Positions 52,704-61,613 of a DNA stretch of 64,000 nucleotides are shown here, in pieces (the first letter of the stretch is position 1; each line of letters starts with the position of its first letter). Below the pieces are notes generated by a model. The model ran no database searches and was not told where the DNA came from. It was given only the letters and a program-made list of their open reading frames with translations. Source of the DNA: Allostella vacuolata. GTDB lineage: Bacteria; Pseudomonadota; Alphaproteobacteria; ATCC43930; Allostellaceae. Where the stretch lies: contig AP019702.1 of the NCBI GenBank assembly GCA_006739055.1, positions 3,187,388 through 3,251,387 on the forward strand. The letters are read 5' to 3'. A program made the translations under genes and the position numbers.

Positions 52704-53942
52704 CTATCCGTTGGCCGAGCGCAGCATCGCGTGCAGCAGCACCTCGCAGCCGGCGGCGATGTCGGACGGCTTGGCGTCCTCGACCTCGTTGTGGCTGATG
52801 CCGTCGGCGCAGGGCACGAAGATCATCGCCGTCGGGGCGACGCGGGCCATGTAGACAGCGTCGTGGCCGGCGCCGCTGACGATGTCCATCAGCGGGAAGT
52901 TGGCCTGGGTCGCGGCCTCGCGCACGGCGGCGACGCAGTCGGGGTCGAACGGGGTCGGCGGGAAGTACCAGAACTCCTGCACGTCGGCCTCGGTCCCGGT
53001 CGCCGCCGCATGCTCGGCACAGGCCGCGCGCAGCTCCTGGTCCATCTTCGTCAGCACGGCGTCGACGGGGTGCCGGAAGTCGACGGTGAAGAACACCTGC
53101 CCCGGGATGGTGTTGCGGGAGTTGGGCGACACCCGGACGAAGCCGACCGTGGCGCAGGCGTTGGGCTGGTTGGCGAGCCCGATGCGGTTGACGGCGTCGA
53201 TCATCCGGGCGGATGCGACCAGCGCGTCGCGGCGCTTCGTCATCGGCGTCGGCCCGGCATGCGCCTCCTGCCCGGTGACGGTGATCTCGTACCAGCGTTG
53301 CCCCTGGGCACCGGTGACGACGCCGATCACCTTCTCCTCGTCCTCCAGGATCGGGCCCTGCTCGATATGCGCCTCGAAATAGGCCCTGGTCGGGCGGCCG
53401 CCGACCGGCGCCGAGCCGGCATAGCCGATCGCCTGCAGCTCGCCGCCCAGCGTCTTGCCGGGCTCGTTGTTGTCCGGCCGCTCCAGCCCGTAGGACAGGG
53501 GCCAGACGCCGGCATAGACGCCGGAGCCGACCATGGCGGGCGAGAAGCGCGAGCCCTCCTCGTTGGTCCAGACGACGATCTCGACCGGCGCCTCGGTCTG
53601 GTAGTCGGCGTCGTTCAGGGTGCGCACCACCTCCAGCCCGGCCAGCACGCCATAGACGCCGTCGAAGCGGCCGCCGGTCGGCTGGGTGTCGAGATGGCTG
53701 CCGGTCATGACGACGGGCAGGTCCGGGTTGCGGCCCGGCCGGCGGGCGAAGATGTTGCCGATGCCATCGACCTGGACGGTACAGCCCGCCTCCTCGCACC
53801 AGCGCACGAACAGGTCGCGGCCCTGGCGGTCGAGGTCGGTCCCGGCCAGGCGGCAGACGCCGCCCTTCGGCGTGGCGCCGATCCGGCCCATCTCCATCAG
53901 CGACTCCCACAGCCGCTCGCCATTGATCCGCAGGTTCTCCAT
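52704..53942 (-). CDS. Zn-dependent amidase/hydantoinase-carbamoylase family hydrolase
   Basis: 412 residues from ATG 53942. M20 family, carbamoylase branch (allantoate amidohydrolase, N-carbamoyl-L-amino acid hydrolase, beta-ureidopropionase). Metal-site motifs are GSHLDTQPTGGRFDG (H83, D94) and VWTNEEGSRF (E128-E129). GQEAHAGPTPMTKRRDA and the C-terminal SGAGHDAVYMARVAPTAMIFVPC are the branch's hallmarks. It removes a carbamoyl or ureido group, giving CO2 and ammonia. It is 80 nt downstream of the Liv-type transporter operon start (same strand, upstream of it in transcription), so it is probably co-regulated with it. Confidence 0.9.
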   Translation of the reverse strand: MENLRINGERLWESLMEMGRIGATPKGGVCRLAGTDLDRQGRDLFVRWCEEAGCTVQVDGIGNIFARRPGRNPDLPVVMTGSHLDTQPTGGRFDGVYGVLAGLEVVRTLNDADYQTEAPVEIVVWTNEEGSRFSPAMVGSGVYAGVWPLSYGLERPDNNEPGKTLGGELQAIGYAGSAPVGGRPTRAYFEAHIEQGPILEDEEKVIGVVTGAQGQRWYEITVTGQEAHAGPTPMTKRRDALVASARMIDAVNRIGLANQPNACATVGFVRVSPNSRNTIPGQVFFTVDFRHPVDAVLTKMDQELRAACAEHAAATGTEADVQEFWYFPPTPFDPDCVAAVREAATQANFPLMDIVSGAGHDAVYMARVAPTAMIFVPCADGISHNEVEDAKPSDIAAGCEVLLHAMLRSANG

Positions 53943-54097
53943 GCCGCTCGCCTCCGTCCGGGATGGCCCTAGCTAGCGGCAAGCGGCGGCTACCGGCAAG
54001 CGGGATGGCACGGCAGGCGCTGCGACGGTTACGGCGTTGCCGGCACGCGCCACGATGGAGATACTGGGGCTGCCCTTCCCTTGCAGCCGAGCCCTCC

Positions 54098-55378
54098 ATG
54101 CCCGAAGCCAGCCAGGACACCGCGATCCGCGACGCCGTCGACCGCGGCTTCGACGAGCAGATAGACTTCACGGCCGAGCTGGTCCGCTATCCCTCGGTGC
54201 GCGGTGCCGAGCACACCGCCCAGGACTTCATGGCGCGCCAGATGCGCGAGCGCGGCCTGGCGGTCGACCGCTGGATCATCGAGCTCGACGACATCAAGGA
54301 CCTGCCCGGCTATTCGCCGGTCAACGTCTCCTACGAGAATGCGCTGAACGTCGTCGGCATCCACCGGCCGCGGGCGAAGAAGGGGCGCTCGCTGGTGCTG
54401 AACGGGCATATCGACGTGGTGCCGGTCGGCCCGCTCGACATGTGGACGACCCCGCCCTACGAGCCGCGCATCGTCGACGGCTGGCTCTACGGCCGCGGCT
54501 CCGGCGACATGAAGGCCGGCCTCGTCTCCTGCATCTTCGCGCTGGACGCGCTGCGCCGCGCCGGCTGGCAGCCGGCGGCCGAAGTCTTCGTCCAGTCGGT
54601 GATCGAGGAGGAATGCACCGGCAACGGCGCGCTCGCCTGCGTCGGCCGCGGCTACGTCGCCGACGCCGCCCTGATCCCGGAGCCGCGCGGCGAGGCGGTG
54701 CTGTCGGCGCAGATCGGCGTGCTGTGGTTCCAGGTCAAGCTGAAGGGCCGGCCCGTCCATGCCTCGGTGGCCGGCGAAGGGGCCAACGCGATCGAGGCGG
54801 CCGGGCCGATCATCCGGGCGCTGCACGACATGAAGGACCGCTGGAACGGCAGCCGGGCCCAGCACCCGCCGTTCGACGCCGTCGCCCACCCGATCAACAT
54901 CAACATCGGCAAGATCACCGGCGGCGACTGGGCCTCCAGCGTGCCGGCTTGGTGCGACATGGACGTGCGCATCGCCATCTATCCCGGCCAGGACCTGGCG
55001 TCCGCGCGCTTCGAGATCGAGGACACGGTCCGGGCCGCCGCCCAGAAGATCCCCTTCCTGGCCAACAACCCGCCGGAGGTGCTGTTCTTCGGCTTCCAGG
55101 CGGAAGGCTACATCCTGCCCGAGGGCAGCGACGTCGAGCGGGCGCTCGGCGTCGCCCACGAGAAGGTGTTCGGCGACAAGCTGCTGCGCTCGCCCACCAC
55201 CGCCACCACCGACGCCCGCTTCTTCGGCCTCTATTCGGGCATGCCGGCCCTGGTCTACGGGCCCAAGGCCTCGTCCGTGCACGGCTTCGACGAGCGCGTC
55301 GACATCGAATCGATCCGCCGCACGACCCAGTCCATGGCGCTGTTCATCGCCGACTGGTGCGGCCTGGAGGCTGCGTGA
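54098..55378 (+). CDS. M20 family deacylase, copy 1
   Basis: 426 residues from ATG 54098 (upstream in-frame codons give a non-conserved Arg-rich extension). ArgE/DapE-type motifs: LVLNGHIDVVPVG (H104, D106), GRGSGDMKAG (D137) and the acidic triplet IEEECTGNGA (E170-E172). The C-terminal PALVYGPKASSVHGFDERVD has the last metal-ligand His. The next gene is a close paralogue with the same length and motif positions. Together they may hydrolyse N-acylated amino acids or related amides. Divergent from the carbamoylase gene across a 155-nt promoter region. Confidence 0.9.
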   Translation: MPEASQDTAIRDAVDRGFDEQIDFTAELVRYPSVRGAEHTAQDFMARQMRERGLAVDRWIIELDDIKDLPGYSPVNVSYENALNVVGIHRPRAKKGRSLVLNGHIDVVPVGPLDMWTTPPYEPRIVDGWLYGRGSGDMKAGLVSCIFALDALRRAGWQPAAEVFVQSVIEEECTGNGALACVGRGYVADAALIPEPRGEAVLSAQIGVLWFQVKLKGRPVHASVAGEGANAIEAAGPIIRALHDMKDRWNGSRAQHPPFDAVAHPININIGKITGGDWASSVPAWCDMDVRIAIYPGQDLASARFEIEDTVRAAAQKIPFLANNPPEVLFFGFQAEGYILPEGSDVERALGVAHEKVFGDKLLRSPTTATTDARFFGLYSGMPALVYGPKASSVHGFDERVDIESIRRTTQSMALFIADWCGLEAA

Positions 55379-56658
55379 TGCTCGACCCCCGGACCGAAAC
55401 CGCGATCCGCGACGCCGTCGATGCCGGCTTCGATGGACAGACCGCCTTCACCGCCGCCGTCGTCGCCTCGCCGTCGGTGCGCGGCCGCGAGCAGCCGGCC
55501 CAGGACCTGATGGCGGCCGGCATGCGTGAGCGCGGCCTGCCGGTCGACGCCTGGCGGATCGACGTCGACGAGATCCGCCACCTGCCCGGCTTCTCGCCCG
55601 TCACCGTCAGCTACGAGCAGGCAACCACGGTGGTCGGCGCCTGGCGGGCGCCCGACCCGCGCGGCCGCTCGCTGATCCTGAACGGCCATATCGACGTGGT
55701 GCCGACGGGGCCGGAGGAGATGTGGGCGATCCCGCCGTTCGAGCCCCGGGTGGCCGACGGCTGGATGTATGGCCGCGGCGCCGGCGACATGAAGGCCGGC
55801 CTGTGCTCGACCCTGTTCGCCTTCGACGCCATCCGCCGTGCCGGGCTGCGGCCGACCGGCGACATCTATTTCCAGTCGGTGATCGAGGAGGAATGCACCG
55901 GCAACGGCGCGCTGGCGGGCCTCGCCCGCGGCTACCGCGCCGATGCCGCCCTCATCCCCGAGCCGATGGGCGAGCGCTTCATCCGCGCCCAGGTGGGGGT
56001 GATCTGGTTCCAGGTGCGCCTGCGCGGATTCCCGGTCCATGCCGCCTATGCGACGACCGGGGCCAACGCCATCGAGAGCGCCTATGCGCTGTTCCCGGCC
56101 CTGCACGCCATGACCGAGGAATGGAACGCGCGCTGCGCGAAGCTGGAGCATTTCGGCCACCTGAAGCACCCGATCAACCTGAATATCGGCAAGATCGCCG
56201 GCGGCGACTGGGCCTCCAGCGTGCCCGCCTGGTGCAGCTTCGACGTGCGCATCGCCACATATCCCGGCCAGGACATGGCCCAGGCCCGGCGCGAGATCGA
56301 GACGGTGCTGCGCGACGCCTCGCGCGCCATCCCGTTCCTGGCCAACAGCCCGCCCGAGATCGTCTGGAACGGCTTCCAGGCCGAGGGCTACGTGCTGCAG
56401 GGCGGCGAAGCCGCCGAGGCGGTACTCGATGGCGCCCACCGCAGCGTCTTCGGCGAGGAACTGGCGCCGATGACCTGCACCGGCACCACCGACGCCCGCT
56501 TCTTCGGCCTCTATGCCGGCATCCCCGCGCTCGTCTACGGCCCGAAGGCCGAGAACATCCACGGCTTCGACGAGCGCGTCGACCTCGAATCCCTGCGCCG
56601 CACCACCCAGGCGAGCGCGCTCTTCATCGCCGAATGGTGCGGCGTCGAGCGGGCCTGA
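55378..56658 (+). CDS. M20 family deacylase, copy 2
   Basis: 426 residues; ATG 55378 shares one base with the stop of copy 1 (TGATG). It is colinear with copy 1 over its whole length: AIRDAVDAGFDGQ, LILNGHIDVVPTG (H104, D106), GRGAGDMKAG and IEEECTGNGA occur at the same positions. The paralogues differ mainly in the middle of the chain and around residues 200-260, which points to different substrate preference or to a heterodimer. All expected metal ligands are present in both, so neither is an obviously dead copy. Confidence 0.9.
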   Translation: MLDPRTETAIRDAVDAGFDGQTAFTAAVVASPSVRGREQPAQDLMAAGMRERGLPVDAWRIDVDEIRHLPGFSPVTVSYEQATTVVGAWRAPDPRGRSLILNGHIDVVPTGPEEMWAIPPFEPRVADGWMYGRGAGDMKAGLCSTLFAFDAIRRAGLRPTGDIYFQSVIEEECTGNGALAGLARGYRADAALIPEPMGERFIRAQVGVIWFQVRLRGFPVHAAYATTGANAIESAYALFPALHAMTEEWNARCAKLEHFGHLKHPINLNIGKIAGGDWASSVPAWCSFDVRIATYPGQDMAQARREIETVLRDASRAIPFLANSPPEIVWNGFQAEGYVLQGGEAAEAVLDGAHRSVFGEELAPMTCTGTTDARFFGLYAGIPALVYGPKAENIHGFDERVDLESLRRTTQASALFIAEWCGVERA

Positions 56659-56660
56659 CG

Positions 56661-57707
56661 ATGGACGTTCTCTTCAGCGCCGCGCATGCCGGCCACGCGC
56701 CGAAGGAGTTCCTGCTGCGCGGCCACTTCGCCCCCCTGGCCGAGACCACGGCGCGCGCCGAGAAGCTGGCCCAGGCCGCGCGCGATGCCGGCCACCGCAT
56801 CGTCGCCCCCGACGACTGGGGCATGGCGCCGATCGCCGCCGTGCACGCGATCGACTACCTGGAGTTCCTGGAGACCGGCCACCGCCGCTGGATGGAGCTG
56901 CCCGGTGCCAACCCGGAGATCCACCCCCACTCCTACCCCGGCCGCCACATGCGGACCCGGCCCGAGGGCATCGCCGGGCAGGTCGGGTTCTATGTCGGCG
57001 ACATGAGCGCGCCGATCGTCGCCGGCACCTGGACGGCCGCCCTCGGCAGCGCCCACGCCGCGGTCCAGGCGACGGAACTGGTGCTGGCCGGGGCGCCCGT
57101 CGCCTATGCCCTGTGCCGGCCGCCCGGCCACCACGCCTTCGCCGACCAGGCGGGCGGGTTCTGCTTCATCAACAACGTCGCGGTCGCGGCCCAGCACGCC
57201 CGGACTAGGGCCGGCCGGGTCGCCATCCTCGACGTCGACGTGCACCACGGCAACGGCACCCAGGGCATCTTCTACGACCGCAGCGACGTCTTCTTCTGCT
57301 CGCTGCACGGCGACCCCGGCACCTTCTACCCCTACTTCGCCGGCTATCGCGGCGAGGGCGGCGGCGGGGCCGGCGCCGGCTACACCCTGAACCTGCCGCT
57401 CGCCCACGGCACCGGCGATGCCGACTACCTGCCGGCGCTCGACCGCGGGCTGGCCGCGATCCGGCGCTTCGACCCAGACGTGCTGCTGGTGTCGCTCGGC
57501 TTCGATGCCTACGAGAAGGACCCGCTCGGCGTCCTCCGGATCTCCACCGACGGTTTCGCCGCCATCGCCCGCCGCATCGCCGGCCTCGGCCTGCCGACGG
57601 TGCTGGTGCAGGAGGGCGGCTACCATGTGGAGGATCTGGGCCGGAATCTGGTCGCCTTCCTGTCGGCGTTCGAGACGACGATTGGCGCCGGCCCATCTGG
57701 CAAATAG
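56661..57707 (+). CDS. Acetylpolyamine amidohydrolase / histone deacetylase family protein
   Basis: 348 residues, ATG 56661, 2 nt after the deacylase stop. Active-site residues can be placed: the His pair H157-H158 in RPPGHHAF, zinc ligands D193 and H195 in LDVDVHHGNGTQG, D282 in LGFDAYEKDP, and the catalytic tyrosine Y321 in QEGGYHVEDL. These fit acetylpolyamine amidohydrolases, which release acetate from acetylputrescine, acetylspermidine and similar compounds. It lies in the middle of a cluster of amide hydrolases, so deacylation of an amino compound is its likely job. Related acyl-lysine deacetylases are an alternative. Confidence 0.9.
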   Translation: MDVLFSAAHAGHAPKEFLLRGHFAPLAETTARAEKLAQAARDAGHRIVAPDDWGMAPIAAVHAIDYLEFLETGHRRWMELPGANPEIHPHSYPGRHMRTRPEGIAGQVGFYVGDMSAPIVAGTWTAALGSAHAAVQATELVLAGAPVAYALCRPPGHHAFADQAGGFCFINNVAVAAQHARTRAGRVAILDVDVHHGNGTQGIFYDRSDVFFCSLHGDPGTFYPYFAGYRGEGGGGAGAGYTLNLPLAHGTGDADYLPALDRGLAAIRRFDPDVLLVSLGFDAYEKDPLGVLRISTDGFAAIARRIAGLGLPTVLVQEGGYHVEDLGRNLVAFLSAFETTIGAGPSGK

Positions 57708-57758
57708 GACGTCCGGCAGGTAAGAAACCCCCATCCATGACCGGGGAGTGACGGAGCC

Positions 57759-58586
57759 ATGACCGCGACCCAGTTCGTCGACCTCGAGCAGCTGGCCGGG
57801 CAGCTGCCGGACGGCGCCTTCATCGCGCTGCCGCCCGACTACAGCAACGTGCCGATGGCGCTGACCCACGCGCTGATGCGCCGCCCGGTCCGCGACCTGC
57901 GGCTCCTCTGCGTGCCGACCAGCGGCATCCAGGCGGACCTGCTGATCGGCGCCGGCTGCGTCGCCTCGGTCGAGTGCGCGGCCATCTCCATGGGCGAGCA
58001 GGGCCCGGCGCCGCGCTTCACCGCCGCCGTCGTCGCCGGCCGGCTGAAGCTGGTCGACAGCACCTGCCCCGCCATCCATGCCGCCCTGCAGGCGGCCGAG
58101 AAGGGCCTGCCCTTCATGCCGCTGCGCGGCATCCTCGGCTCCGACATCCTGCGCCACCGGCCGGACTGGAAGGTGATGGACAATCCGTTCGCCGACACGC
58201 CGGACCCGATCGTCCTGCTGCCGGCGATCCGCCCGGACGTCGCCGTGTTCCACGCCCGCTGGGCCGACCGCCAGGGCAATGTCTGGATCGGCCGGCGGCG
58301 CGAGCTGATGACCATGGCCCATGCCGCCCGCCGCTCGCTGGTGACCGTCGAGGCGATCTTCGACGGCGACCTGCTGGCGGAAGACGAGCTGGCCGCCGGC
58401 ACCATCCCGGGGATCTATGTCGACGCCGTGGCGCTCGCCCCGCGCGGCGCCTGGCCGATGGGCCTGGCCGACCTCTACGCCCCCGACGTCGCCCATCTCG
58501 CCGCCTACGCGAAGCAGGCGCGGACCGACGAGGGCTTCCGCGCCTACCTGGCCGCCAACCATCTGGAGCCGTCTCTTGTCGACTGA
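57759..58586 (+). CDS. CoA-transferase-fold enzyme, subunit A
   Basis: 275 residues, ATG 57759 with GGGAGTGACGGAGCC upstream. Similar to subunit A of glutaconate-type CoA transferases: RDLRLLCVPTSGIQADLLIGAGCV and KLVDSTCPAIHAALQAAEKGLPFMPLRGILGSDIL. The usual glycine-rich GGF stretch of the class I alpha subunit is not evident near LPDGAFIALPPDYSNV. The IpdAB ring-opening hydrolases have this fold too, so either transferase or hydrolase activity is possible. The downstream gene, overlapping by 11 nt, encodes the partner subunit. Confidence 0.82.
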   Translation: MTATQFVDLEQLAGQLPDGAFIALPPDYSNVPMALTHALMRRPVRDLRLLCVPTSGIQADLLIGAGCVASVECAAISMGEQGPAPRFTAAVVAGRLKLVDSTCPAIHAALQAAEKGLPFMPLRGILGSDILRHRPDWKVMDNPFADTPDPIVLLPAIRPDVAVFHARWADRQGNVWIGRRRELMTMAHAARRSLVTVEAIFDGDLLAEDELAAGTIPGIYVDAVALAPRGAWPMGLADLYAPDVAHLAAYAKQARTDEGFRAYLAANHLEPSLVD

Positions 58587-59319
58587 AACCTGGCGGCGCG
58601 AGGAGCTGCTGATCGCGGTGCTGGCCCGCCTGCTCGACGGGGTCGAGCATGTCGCGGTCGGCGCCAGCTCGCCCATCCCGGGGGCGGCCGCGCTGCTGGC
58701 CCGGGCGCTCTCCAAGGGCGCCACCCGCGTCTCGGTGCTGGGCAGCCGCCGCCACAACCCCTTCACCGAGGGTGGGCGCGAGCTGTTCGACTGCGCCGCC
58801 CAGGGCCGCATCGGCGCCTTCTTCCTGGGCGGCGGCGAGATCGACGGCGAGGCCAACATCAACCTGGTCGGCATGGGCGACTATCCCAGGCTCGACGTCC
58901 GCTTCCCGGGCTCGTTCGGGTCGGCCTATCTCTACATGCTGGTCCCGCGGGTGATCCTGTTCCGCGAGGAGCATTCGCGGCGCGTCTTCGTGCCCCGGGT
59001 CAACTTCATCAGCGCCCCCGGCACCAGCGAGCCCGGGGTCTACCGCCCGGGCGGTCCGCACGCGCTGGTGACCGGCCTGGCCAAGTTCGACTTCGACCGC
59101 GCCCGCCGCCGCTTCGCGCTGGCCAGCGTCCATCCCGGCCACGACGCAGCCGAGGTCGCGGCGGAAACCGGCTTCGACTATGATTCGCCGGCCGCGGTAC
59201 CGGCGACCGAGCCGCCGCCGCCCGAATGGCTGGAGCTGCTGCGCGGCCGCATCGCCGGCGAGCTGGCCGAGACCTACCCCAAGTTCGCAAGCGCCGTCTT
59301 CGGCAAGGCCGCCGCCTGA
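58576..59319 (+). CDS. CoA-transferase-fold enzyme, subunit B
   Basis: 247 residues from a TTG at 58576 that overlaps the A-subunit stop by 11 nt; GGAG lies just upstream and no ATG is available. GctB-like segments are ELLIAVLARLLDGVEHVAVGASSPIPGAAALLARAL and GRIGAFFLGGGEIDGEANINLVGMGDYPRLDVRFPGSFGSAY. The Ser-Glu-Asn-Gly type catalytic motif of classical beta subunits is not seen. This agrees with an IpdB-like or otherwise atypical enzyme. It forms a heterodimer with subunit A. Confidence 0.82.
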   Translation: MSTETWRREELLIAVLARLLDGVEHVAVGASSPIPGAAALLARALSKGATRVSVLGSRRHNPFTEGGRELFDCAAQGRIGAFFLGGGEIDGEANINLVGMGDYPRLDVRFPGSFGSAYLYMLVPRVILFREEHSRRVFVPRVNFISAPGTSEPGVYRPGGPHALVTGLAKFDFDRARRRFALASVHPGHDAAEVAAETGFDYDSPAAVPATEPPPPEWLELLRGRIAGELAETYPKFASAVFGKAAA

Positions 59320-59356
59320 GCGCCCCTCCTCGACATCAGAGCCATCGGAGCAACGG

Positions 59357-60562
59357 ATGAACGCGTCCACCGGCACGCTTGCCGGCATCAAGGTCATCGA
59401 TCTCACCCGCATCCTGAGCGGCCCCTACGGCGCGCAGATCCTGGCCGACCATGGCGCGACGGTGATCAAGGTGGAGCCGCCCGCGGGCGACGAGACCCGC
59501 GACTGGGGCCCGCCCTTCCGCGACGGCACCGCCTCCTATTTCGTCGGGGTCAACCGCAACAAGCGCTCGATCGCGCTGGACATGACCAAGCCCGAGGGGC
59601 GCGAGGTCCTGTTCCGCCTGCTCGAGGATGCCGACGTCCTGTTCGAGAACTTCAAGACCGGCCAGCTCGCCAAGTGGGGCCTCGACTACGAGACGGTGCT
59701 GAAGCCGCGCTTCCCGCGCCTGATCTATGCCCAGATCTCGGGCTTCGGGCCGGACGGCCCGCTCGGCGGGTTGCCCGGCTACGACGCCGCCGTGCAGGCC
59801 TCGTCGGGACTGATGAGCATCAACGGCTCGCCGGAATCGGGGCCGGTGCGCCTCGGCACGCCGATCGTCGACCTGGGCACGGGGCTCAATGCCGTCATCG
59901 GCATCCTGATGGCGCTGATCGAGCGGCAGCGGTCCGGTCTTGGGCAGCATGTCGAATGCTCGCTCTACGATGTCGGCATCTCGCTGCTGCACCCGCACGC
60001 CGCCAACTACTTCATGTCGGGCGAGCCGCCGAAGCTGCTCGGCAACAGCCACCCCAACATCTGCCCCTACGACCAGTACAAGACGAAGACCCGGCCGATC
60101 TTCCTGGCCGTCGGCAACGACGTGCAGTTCCGCCGCCTGTGCGAGGTGCTGGGGGTGCCCGACCTGCCGGCCGACCCGCGCTTCAAATCCAACCGCGACC
60201 GCGTCGCCCACCGGCCGGAGCTGAACCGGATCCTGCTCGACCTGCTGCTGCAGCATGACGGGCCGGCGCTCGCCTCGCGCCTGCTGGATGCGGGCGTGCC
60301 GGTCGGGCCGGTGCAGTCGATCCCCGAGGTGATGGACGACCCGCACACGAAGCACCGCGACATGGTGGTGGAGCTCGACGGCTACCGCGGCACCGGCATC
60401 CCGCTGAAGTTCACCCGCACGCCGGGCGCCGCCCGCACCAAGCCGCCCGCCTTCGGGGCCGAGGGGGCGGCGATCCTGGCCGAGCACGGCTTCTCCGAGG
60501 CCGAGGTCGAGGCGCTGAAGGCAGCCGGCGTGCTGTTCGAGGAACGCCGCAAGGGCCGGTAG
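59357..60562 (+). CDS. Class III CoA-transferase (CaiB/BaiF family)
   Basis: 401 residues from ATG 59357. Family start LAGIKVIDLTRILSGPYGAQILADHGATVIKVEPP. The catalytic aspartate is D172 in TPIVDLGTGLNAVIG, following the segment GYDAAVQASSGLMS. NPICPYDQ-like NICPYDQYKTKTRPIFLAVGND is also typical. It moves CoA between an acyl-CoA donor and a carboxylate. It follows the two-subunit enzyme by 37 nt and closes the plus-strand operon, so CoA activation of a carboxylic acid released by the deacylases is plausible. Confidence 0.92.
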   Translation: MNASTGTLAGIKVIDLTRILSGPYGAQILADHGATVIKVEPPAGDETRDWGPPFRDGTASYFVGVNRNKRSIALDMTKPEGREVLFRLLEDADVLFENFKTGQLAKWGLDYETVLKPRFPRLIYAQISGFGPDGPLGGLPGYDAAVQASSGLMSINGSPESGPVRLGTPIVDLGTGLNAVIGILMALIERQRSGLGQHVECSLYDVGISLLHPHAANYFMSGEPPKLLGNSHPNICPYDQYKTKTRPIFLAVGNDVQFRRLCEVLGVPDLPADPRFKSNRDRVAHRPELNRILLDLLLQHDGPALASRLLDAGVPVGPVQSIPEVMDDPHTKHRDMVVELDGYRGTGIPLKFTRTPGAARTKPPAFGAEGAAILAEHGFSEAEVEALKAAGVLFEERRKGR

Positions 60563-60568
60563 GCGATC

Positions 60569-60594
60569 CGGCGGAGGGCAACCGCCCTCCGCCG
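60569..60594. terminator. Bidirectional hairpin between convergent operons
   Basis: An 11-bp perfect stem (60569-60579 CGGCGGAGGGC with 60584-60594) with an AACC loop sits in the 40-nt gap between the CoA-transferase stop and the stop of the convergent TctC gene. A T-run is absent on both strands. Confidence 0.6.
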
Positions 60595-60602
60595 TCCTGC
60601 GG

Positions 60603-61565
60603 TCAGTCGACGCGGGCGCCGGCCGCCTGGACGATCGCTGCCCAGCGCACGATCTCGGCGTTCATCAGCTTCGCCAGGTCCTGCGGGCTGCCGGTGACCG
60701 GGTCGATGCCCTGCTTGGCCAGCAGCTCGCGCATCTCCGCGGTCGACATGACGGCGACGATCTCCTTGTTCAGGCGCTCGACGATCGCGGGCGGGGTGCC
60801 GGCCGGGGCATAGACGCCGAACCAGGCCGACACGACGAAGTCGGCCATGCCCGCCTCGCCCATGGTCGGCACGTTGGGCAGGGCCTTGACCCGCTCGGCC
60901 CCGGTCACCGCCAGCGGCCGCATCTTGCCGTCCTCGATGAAGGGCAGCAGGGCCAGGTAGTGGTAGAACATGAACTTGAGGTCGCCGCGCAGCAGCCCCT
61001 CGATCGCCTGCGCCCCGCCGCGGTAGGGCACATGGGTCGCGTCCAGCTTCTCGCGCGAGGCGAGCATGGCGCCGGACAGGTGGTTCGAGGTGCCGTTGCC
61101 GGACGAGCCGTAGTTGAGCTCCCCCGGCCGCGCCCGGGCATAGGCGACCAGCTCCGCCAGGGTCGAGACCGGCACCGACGGGTGCACCACCAGCACGTTG
61201 GGCGCGGTGCCGAACTGGGCGACCGGGGCGAAGTCCTTCACCGGGTCATAGGGGATCTTCTTGTAGAGGGCGGGGTTGATGGCGTGGGTCCCGATCGTCG
61301 CCATCAGCAGGGTGTAGCCGTCGGGCGCCGAGCGGGCGACATGCTCGGTGCCGATGGTGCCGCCGCTGCCGCCGCGATTGTCGATCACCACCTGCTCGCC
61401 CAAGGCCGGGCCCAGCTTCTGCGCCACGATGCGCCCGACCAGGTCGGTCGTGCTGCCGGCCGGGAACGGCACCACCAGCCGCAGCGCCTTCGACGGATAG
61501 GTCTGCGCCGCGGCCGGCAGCACCGCCCAGATGCCGATCGCCAGTCCGAGAATCCACCGCTTCAT
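60603..61565 (-). CDS. Tripartite tricarboxylate transporter binding protein (Bug/TctC family)
   Basis: 320 residues from ATG 61565. Sec signal MKRWILGLAIGIWAVLPAAAQ. The mature N-terminus TYPSKALRLVVPFPAGSTTDLVGRIVAQKL and the GGSGGTIGTEHVARSAPDGYTLLMAT stretch are hallmarks of Bug proteins, which bind carboxylates in the periplasm. The TctA/TctB membrane partners are not in the window, as is usual for the many orphan Bug proteins of proteobacteria. It converges on the deacylase/CoA-transferase operon. Substrate unknown. Confidence 0.93.
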   Translation of the reverse strand: MKRWILGLAIGIWAVLPAAAQTYPSKALRLVVPFPAGSTTDLVGRIVAQKLGPALGEQVVIDNRGGSGGTIGTEHVARSAPDGYTLLMATIGTHAINPALYKKIPYDPVKDFAPVAQFGTAPNVLVVHPSVPVSTLAELVAYARARPGELNYGSSGNGTSNHLSGAMLASREKLDATHVPYRGGAQAIEGLLRGDLKFMFYHYLALLPFIEDGKMRPLAVTGAERVKALPNVPTMGEAGMADFVVSAWFGVYAPAGTPPAIVERLNKEIVAVMSTAEMRELLAKQGIDPVTGSPQDLAKLMNAEIVRWAAIVQAAGARVD

Positions 61566-61613
61566 TGTCTTCCCCCCTCGTTTACCGTCATCGTTGCAGA
61601 CGTGGGCGGGAAG

